NCBI GenBank assembly: GCA_002413785.1
Contig: DHXR01000070.1
Coordinates: 1-14,614 of the forward strand
DNA from: Mucilaginibacter sp. UBA5151
GTDB taxonomy: Bacteria > Bacteroidota > Bacteroidia > Sphingobacteriales > Sphingobacteriaceae
Length of the DNA: 14,614 bases
Direction of reading: 5' to 3'
Every line of letters starts with the position of its first letter. Positions within the stretch are counted from its first letter, which is position 1. Positions 10,828 through 14,614 of the stretch are shown here, piece by piece. Below the pieces are notes generated by a model. That model had not been told where the DNA came from. It did not search any database and saw nothing but the letters and a program-made list of their open reading frames with translations. The position numbers and the translations under genes were made by a program.

Positions 10828-12643
10828 ACAAAGCCGCTACATCAATCCCTATCTGTTTCAGCAATAATGACGCATTAAAGGTTTTACACTCGCCGTGCTT
10901 TATTTTATAATCAAAAAGCATTTCCCCGTTTTTTACCTGTATATCGAAGTAAAAATTACGGATATAAGTTGGGTGTTTCGCTTCTAATTCAGCTATTTGG
11001 AGATCATGAGTGGCAACCATGCCTACTGCCTTTTTGCCGATCAGCTGTTCAATTACGGCCCTTGAGCCTAAGTATTTATCAACCGAATTTGTCCCCCGCA
11101 GCATCTCATCGATCAAAAAGAAAACCTTTTGTTCACCTTCAACAGCTTTCAGCAGCATTTGCAAGCGGTCGAGTTCGGCCTTGAAGGTGGAGGTACTTTC
11201 ATTTAAAGAGTCTTTGATGCGCATATAAGTAATAATGGTCATTACCGATACTTTCATGGCGCCGGCGCACACAGGGGCGCCGCAAAGCGCTAATACGGTA
11301 TTGATGCCTGCTGTACGTAAAAAAGTACTTTTACCCGCCATATTTGAGCCGGTAATAATGTCGATCTTAAAGGTGTCATCCAGTTCGTAATCGTTTTCAA
11401 CACGGCTTTTGCTGTAAATAAGCGGATGGGCGAGGTCCCTGGCGATTAGGGTGTAGCCCGCGCTTTCAACTATTTCGGGCATACACCAGCCGGGATTATT
11501 GATATGCAGGCTGGCCAGGCTGATCAGCGCCTCAAATTCAGCAATCACGTCAAAAGCAGTTTCAATGCTTTGCCGGTTTGTTGTTTTCCAGTGTTCAATG
11601 GCGATGATCTGCCGTACATCCCAGATAAAAATCACATTCAAAATAATTTTTACCAACAGATTTAAACGATAGTTGAGCTTATTGATCAATTTGGAAAGCT
11701 GTTCAATCTGATCAGCAACCCCTCCCCCATCGCTGCCTTTAATTTTTGCAGCCAGGTCTTTTGCCCCGGCAGATTGCCACTCTTCACTTTCGATGCTTTT
11801 AAAAGCCAGCACAAAATGAGCGAGGGTTAAACCTATCCGGCCGGCGATCAGGTCGGTTTTATCTACAATTTCCGACCTGGACGAGCTCATCCTGTAATTA
11901 AAAAAGCAAACTACCGGTATAAAATAACGTGCTGGTATATAAAATATACTAATTGCAATTACTGCTAATAAAATAAAGGGGGCGGCTTTGGCATATCCCT
12001 TGAGCCATTTTTCGTCTTCCAGTTCAACAGGGATCTTTAAATAGCTAAGCAAATTTTTTATTTGGTCCTTTTGTTGTTTTAATGAAGACAACAGGTGGGC
12101 CTGCAGATCAAGTTTCCAATCGTTTTTACCGGCAATTTCTTCAACAGCCTGCTGGCGCGATAGTACCGTAGTTTTATCCGCCGGTGCGTTCAGCCATTGG
12201 GCCAGCTTTACTGTTCCGGGCAAAGTAGCACCCCTGTTGATCAGCTGGAATAAGGAATTATGTCCAAAAATATCAAGGTCTGACGTGTAAAAGTGTTTAT
12301 CATTTGCAAACCCGGCGCCATTATCGTAGATATTGGCATGGTGAAGTATGCTCCCAATTTCATTCTCATTAACTTTTTTAATATCCAGGTAATAGTTTTT
12401 TAAAGTTTCGAAGCCGTTTTGTTTCCTGATCAGCCAGCTAAAGCAAACTATCAGCACCACCAGCGAAAAAGCGATGATAGCAATCTCATCAACAGCAATT
12501 GCCAGGCTAAAAGCCAGGATAAAAAAGCCAAAAACAACAAGCCTGTATAAAGAATAGGTATTTGCAAGCTTTTTGTATTTATCTGCCTCCAGCCGGGCAA
12601 ATTCAGCCCTGTGTTTATAATCGTTGATGATATCCTCTTCCAT
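10826..12643 (-). CDS. membrane-associated MutS-family ATPase
   Basis: A 605-residue protein with the C-terminal MutS ATPase domain but without the N-terminal mismatch-reading domain of MutS. Hydrophobic segments at about 33-71 (two helices) and 220-249 suggest it sits in the inner membrane. The ATPase shows Walker A TGSNMAGKST (431-440), STSTFKAE (483-490), Walker B VFFLIDEMLRGT (507-518; Asp512, Glu513), the signature-like GTNSVDKYLGSRAV, and the switch histidine in ATHD (His546). The domain before it (about 125-425) resembles the lever/core helices of MutS. Bacteroidota commonly carry such proteins, usually annotated as mismatch-repair proteins, but a role in repair is unproven. No Smr or nuclease domain is seen. 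The stop codon lies in the edge of the flanking hairpin repeat. Confidence 0.88.
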   Translation of the reverse strand: MEEDIINDYKHRAEFARLEADKYKKLANTYSLYRLVVFGFFILAFSLAIAVDEIAIIAFSLVVLIVCFSWLIRKQNGFETLKNYYLDIKKVNENEIGSILHHANIYDNGAGFANDKHFYTSDLDIFGHNSLFQLINRGATLPGTVKLAQWLNAPADKTTVLSRQQAVEEIAGKNDWKLDLQAHLLSSLKQQKDQIKNLLSYLKIPVELEDEKWLKGYAKAAPFILLAVIAISIFYIPARYFIPVVCFFNYRMSSSRSEIVDKTDLIAGRIGLTLAHFVLAFKSIESEEWQSAGAKDLAAKIKGSDGGGVADQIEQLSKLINKLNYRLNLLVKIILNVIFIWDVRQIIAIEHWKTTNRQSIETAFDVIAEFEALISLASLHINNPGWCMPEIVESAGYTLIARDLAHPLIYSKSRVENDYELDDTFKIDIITGSNMAGKSTFLRTAGINTVLALCGAPVCAGAMKVSVMTIITYMRIKDSLNESTSTFKAELDRLQMLLKAVEGEQKVFFLIDEMLRGTNSVDKYLGSRAVIEQLIGKKAVGMVATHDLQIAELEAKHPTYIRNFYFDIQVKNGEMLFDYKIKHGECKTFNASLLLKQIGIDVAAL

Positions 12644-12647
12644 ATAT

Positions 12648-12698
12648 TTATTGAATTAGTGATTTATTGATTTAGTGAATTAGCGAATTAGTGATTTG
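12648..12698. repeat. low-complexity word repeat upstream of the MutS-like gene
   Basis: GAATTAGTGATTTA-like words occur about four times in tandem just upstream of the ATG at 12643. No inverted partner is present in the 191-nt divergent gap to rlmH. No good TAnnTTTG promoter for the MutS-like gene was found, so the repeat may have displaced or contain the control region. Confidence 0.5.
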
Positions 12699-12771
12699 TC
12701 GTTTTATTAGGCCGAAAGCCGGAAAAAGAATCGATGCTAAACACTAAACATAACATTTCAATTTTGCAACT

Positions 12772-12821
12772 TTACAACATTTCAGTAACATTACAACATT
12801 TCAACCTTACAACATTTCAAC
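12772..12821 (+). repeat. tandem TTACAACATTTCAAC words upstream of rlmH
   Basis: TTACAACATTTCAAC occurs exactly at 12791-12805 and 12807-12821, with a near copy at 12772-12785, ending 13 nt before the rlmH ATG. Closely related words lie upstream of leuS (4208-4252). The sequence would form an unstructured A/C-rich 5' leader. Its function is unknown. Confidence 0.6.
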
Positions 12822-12834
12822 AATATACAATATA

Positions 12835-13308
12835 ATGAAGATCACTTTTATAACCGTTGGTAAAACCGAAGAAGCTTATTTAAAAGAAGGCATCGAAAAA
12901 TATGTTAACCGGCTAAAACATTATACAAGGTTAATGATCATTGAAATTGATGAGCTTAAAAACACAAAAGCCTTAACCCAGGATCAGCAGAAAGCCAAAG
13001 AAGGGGAACTGATCCTCAAAAAAATATTGCCTTTAGACCATGTGATACTGCTCGACGAAAATGGCATGGAGCTATCTTCGACCCAGTTTGCGGCATATAT
13101 TGATAAAAAAGCCCTAGGGTCGATAGTCAACCTGGTTTTTGTTGTCGGCGGACCCTACGGGTTCAGCACCCCGGTTTATGAACGGGCGAACGATAAACTA
13201 TCGCTGTCGGCTATGACTTTTTCGCATCAGATGGTGCGCCTGTTTTTTGTTGAGCAGCTATACCGGGCCTTTACCATCATAAAAGGCGAGCCGTACCACC
13301 ATGAGTGA
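12835..13308 (+). CDS. rlmH: 23S rRNA (pseudouridine-1915-N3)-methyltransferase RlmH
   Basis: A SPOUT-family methyltransferase that uses S-adenosylmethionine to methylate pseudouridine 1915 in helix 69 of 23S rRNA, acting on assembled 70S ribosomes as a homodimer. The 157 residues match the family length. Key parts are MKITFITVGKTEEAYLKEGI at the N terminus, ILLDENGMELSS, the knot SAM motif VVGGPYGF (103-110), LSAMTFSHQMVRLFFVEQLYRAF (123-145), and the C-terminal YHHE. It is divergent from the MutS-like gene and followed by a repeat-rich gap. The stop codon coincides with the first repeat word. Confidence 0.97.
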   Translation: MKITFITVGKTEEAYLKEGIEKYVNRLKHYTRLMIIEIDELKNTKALTQDQQKAKEGELILKKILPLDHVILLDENGMELSSTQFAAYIDKKALGSIVNLVFVVGGPYGFSTPVYERANDKLSLSAMTFSHQMVRLFFVEQLYRAFTIIKGEPYHHE

Positions 13309-13573
13309 GGTAATGAACGGTGAGTTGTGAATGGTGTTTACTTAAGGAAAACGAATAATTAGTTTTTCCAATAAACGTTCCATGCCTCACCCTGCCCTCT
13401 CCAAAGGAGAGGGTTTTAACGAAGAGTGAAGTTAAAGTCCTCTCCTTTGGAGAGGATTTAGGTGAGGCAAAATTGCCAGGGGTTCCTTAGGTAAATAACA
13501 TTGAGTAGTGAACGACGAATCCCCCGGCAAACTGATACTCCCCACTCACATTTCACACTCACTACTCACCGTT
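13304..13573. repeat. word-type inverted repeat between rlmH and the CDF gene
   Basis: The left block carries GTGAGG/GTGAGTTGTGAATGGTG words (13304-13336). The right block carries CACTCACTACTCACCGTT (13556-13573). AACGGTGAGT at 13316-13325 is the exact reverse complement of 13564-13573. A direct-form remnant (AGTAGTGAACG) lies at 13504-13514. The block encloses a complete double-hairpin element (13384-13468), and its right edge overlaps the putative -33 region of the CDF promoter. Confidence 0.55.
13384..13468 (-). repeat. 85-bp double-hairpin element, relative of the one in leuS
   Basis: Perfect 8-bp inverted ends GCCTCACC (13384-13391) and GGTGAGGC (13461-13468) enclose two hairpins, CCCTCTCC-AAA-GGAGAGGG and CCTCTCC-TTT-GGAGAGG. 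Read on the minus strand, its first 37 nt are identical to leuS 5206-5242. It lies in a gap between genes, so it shows what the element looks like without coding pressure. No direct target repeat is seen around it. Confidence 0.9.
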
Positions 13574-13598
13574 GACCACAAAAAAATCCTTAACTTTG
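13572..13598 (+). promoter_or_regulatory. putative promoter of the CDF exporter gene (TTG-N16-TAACTTTG)
   Basis: TAACTTTG at 13591-13598 fits TAnnTTTG, and TTG at 13572-13574 lies 16 nt upstream. The -7 element ends only four bases before the ATG at 13603, so the mRNA would be leaderless or nearly so. The next in-frame Met is far inside the protein, so the start codon itself is not in doubt. Confidence 0.5.
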
Positions 13599-13602
13599 CC
13601 TA

Positions 13603-14523
13603 ATGTCAGCAGGTCACGATCATTCGCATCATCACCATCACGATCATGCCCCAAAGCTTGATCATCTTAATACTGCTTTTATTGCCGGTATTATTTTAAA
13701 TTCGGCATTTGTAATTATTGAAGTGATAGCCGGCCTGTTCACGCATTCACTTTCGTTGTTAACAGATGCCGGTCATAACCTGAGCGATGTGGCGGGCCTT
13801 GCGCTTGCCCTGCTTGCCTTTAAGCTCACCAAAGTAAATGCCACCAGCAAATATACTTATGGCTATAAACGGTCAACCATCATCGTATCCTTTTTTAACG
13901 CGCTGGTATTATTTGCAGCAGTAGGTATTATTGGATACGAAGCCATTATGCGTTTTATGCATCCCGAAAAAGTTGCCGGGGGCACCATGGCCTGGGTTGC
14001 ATTTATCGGTATCATAATCAACGCTGTCACCGCATGGCTGTTTGTGAAGGGCAAAGACAAGGATCTTAATGTAAAAAGCGCTTACCTGCACATGGCTGTT
14101 GACGCCATTGTATCATTAGGGGTGGTAATATCAGGTATAATTATTTATTTCACCAACCTGTACTGGATCGACAGCGCAGTAAGTATAATCATCGCTGTTG
14201 TGATATTAAGAGGAACCTGGAGTCTGTTGTCAGATAGTTTAAGGCTGGAAATGGACGGCGTACCAAAGGAAATGGACCTTGATATGATTAAAGCAGAACT
14301 GTTAAAAGGTAAAGGCATAATTGACGTACACCACATGCACGTTTGGGCCCTGAGTACAACGGACAACGCTTTAACCGCCCATATTGTAATAAACCCCGAA
14401 TACCTGTCTTCTTTTGATGCTATAAAGTATGATCTCCGGCACCGTTTGGAGCATTTGAATATCAGTCACAGTACCTTTGAGCCTGAATTTTCGGATGCGG
14501 AGTGCAAGCATTTGGATTGCTGA
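13603..14523 (+). CDS. cation diffusion facilitator (CDF) family zinc/divalent-metal exporter
   Basis: A 306-residue inner-membrane antiporter expected to export Zn(II), and possibly Co or Cd, in exchange for protons. The N terminus is His-rich (HDHSHHHHHDH, 5-15), as in CzcD/ZitB. Six membrane segments are visible (about 24-45, 50-73, 92-113, 126-148, 162-182, 187-206). The metal site motifs are HNLSD (His58, Asp62) in TADAG-like TDAGHNLSDV, and HMAVD (His163, Asp167) in the fifth segment. The cytoplasmic C-terminal domain has GIIDVHHMHVWALSTTDNALTAHI, and the tail ends with two cysteines (301, 306). HxxxD in both helices favours zinc. No metalloregulator lies beside it. Confidence 0.93.
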   Translation: MSAGHDHSHHHHHDHAPKLDHLNTAFIAGIILNSAFVIIEVIAGLFTHSLSLLTDAGHNLSDVAGLALALLAFKLTKVNATSKYTYGYKRSTIIVSFFNALVLFAAVGIIGYEAIMRFMHPEKVAGGTMAWVAFIGIIINAVTAWLFVKGKDKDLNVKSAYLHMAVDAIVSLGVVISGIIIYFTNLYWIDSAVSIIIAVVILRGTWSLLSDSLRLEMDGVPKEMDLDMIKAELLKGKGIIDVHHMHVWALSTTDNALTAHIVINPEYLSSFDAIKYDLRHRLEHLNISHSTFEPEFSDAECKHLDC

Positions 14524-14554
14524 AAGGAAAAATAACATAAACTATTTTGTCATC

Positions 14555-14614
14555 ATCGAGCAGGCAAGGGCATTTCAGCCCAAGCCTCTCACACAACCGT
14601 ACGTGAACCTCTCG
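14555..14614 (-). mobile_element. 3' end of a group II intron (domain VI and part of domain V)
   Basis: On the minus strand the window edge reads the GAGA loop and 3' strand of domain V (GGTTCACGTACGGTT, 14609-14595, with the usual AC bulge). After a short linker comes a domain VI hairpin: GAG-AGGC-TT-GGGC / GCCC-TT-GCCT-G-CTC around a TGAAAT loop (14590-14558), then GAT. The intron probably ends at 14555. The body and any reverse-transcriptase gene lie beyond the window. It is inserted antisense to the CDF gene, 31 nt after its stop codon. The single bulged base in domain VI is G (14561), where an A is expected. The identification rests on recognising the DV/DVI pattern. Confidence 0.78.

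Noticed and set aside
10652..10867. Small plus-strand ORF in the gap after the TonB-protein gene
   Set aside because: Its product is only a translation of the GATGTGCAGATG word repeat (Cys/Met/His-rich) and it runs into the antisense of the MutS-like gene.

Overview
The window looks like chromosomal DNA from a Bacteroidota bacterium, most likely Sphingobacteriaceae (Mucilaginibacter/Pedobacter-like). The grounds are: TAnnTTTG-type promoter elements instead of Shine-Dalgarno sites, a TonB-dependent/CarboxypepD_reg outer-membrane protein with the barrel style of that phylum, a membrane-anchored MutS-like ATPase, and gaps filled with short palindromic repeats. The genus is inference from recognition, not from a search.

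Layout, left to right. 1-323: gene-free, with a 29-bp-arm palindromic repeat and the sucD terminator. 324-1202 (-): sucD, succinyl-CoA synthetase alpha. 1474-2712 (-): DctA-type C4-dicarboxylate symporter. 2837-3311 (-): remnant of an unknown beta-rich protein, apparently frameshifted and lacking a proper 5' end. 3344-3505: palindromic repeat. 3627-4076 (+): small tyrosine-phosphatase-like protein. 4327-7890 (+): leuS, leucyl-tRNA synthetase, greatly enlarged. 8148-10643 (+): TonB-dependent outer-membrane beta-barrel protein. 10826-12643 (-): MutS-family ATPase with membrane segments. 12835-13308 (+): rlmH, 23S rRNA methyltransferase. 13603-14523 (+): CDF zinc/divalent-cation exporter. 14555-14614 (-): the 3' end of a group II intron that continues beyond the window.

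The main discovery candidate is inside leuS. The gene carries two in-frame insertions. One (5206-5291) is a short double-hairpin repeat adding 29 residues to a loop of the editing domain. The other (about 6006-6713, exactly 708 nt or 236 codons, bounded by an ATGC direct repeat) encodes a complete DUF559 endonuclease-like domain. That domain lies between perfect 42-bp inverted hairpin repeats, and the right-hand repeat is amplified to four in-frame units. A relative of the first insertion sits, inverted, between rlmH and the CDF gene (13384-13468). All these hairpins share one architecture (TAAAGTC-stem-loop-stem-GATTTAG). Together they suggest a REP/BIME-like family whose mobility function may be a DUF559 nuclease, able to insert into an essential gene without breaking its frame.

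A second pattern is that several intergenic gaps begin or end in a locus-specific short repeated word whose inverted copy lies at the other side of the gap. These words often start at, or supply, the stop codon of the adjacent gene. Otherwise the genes are ordinary housekeeping and transport functions. The only plausible functional pairing is sucD with a C4-dicarboxylate (succinate/fumarate/malate) importer.
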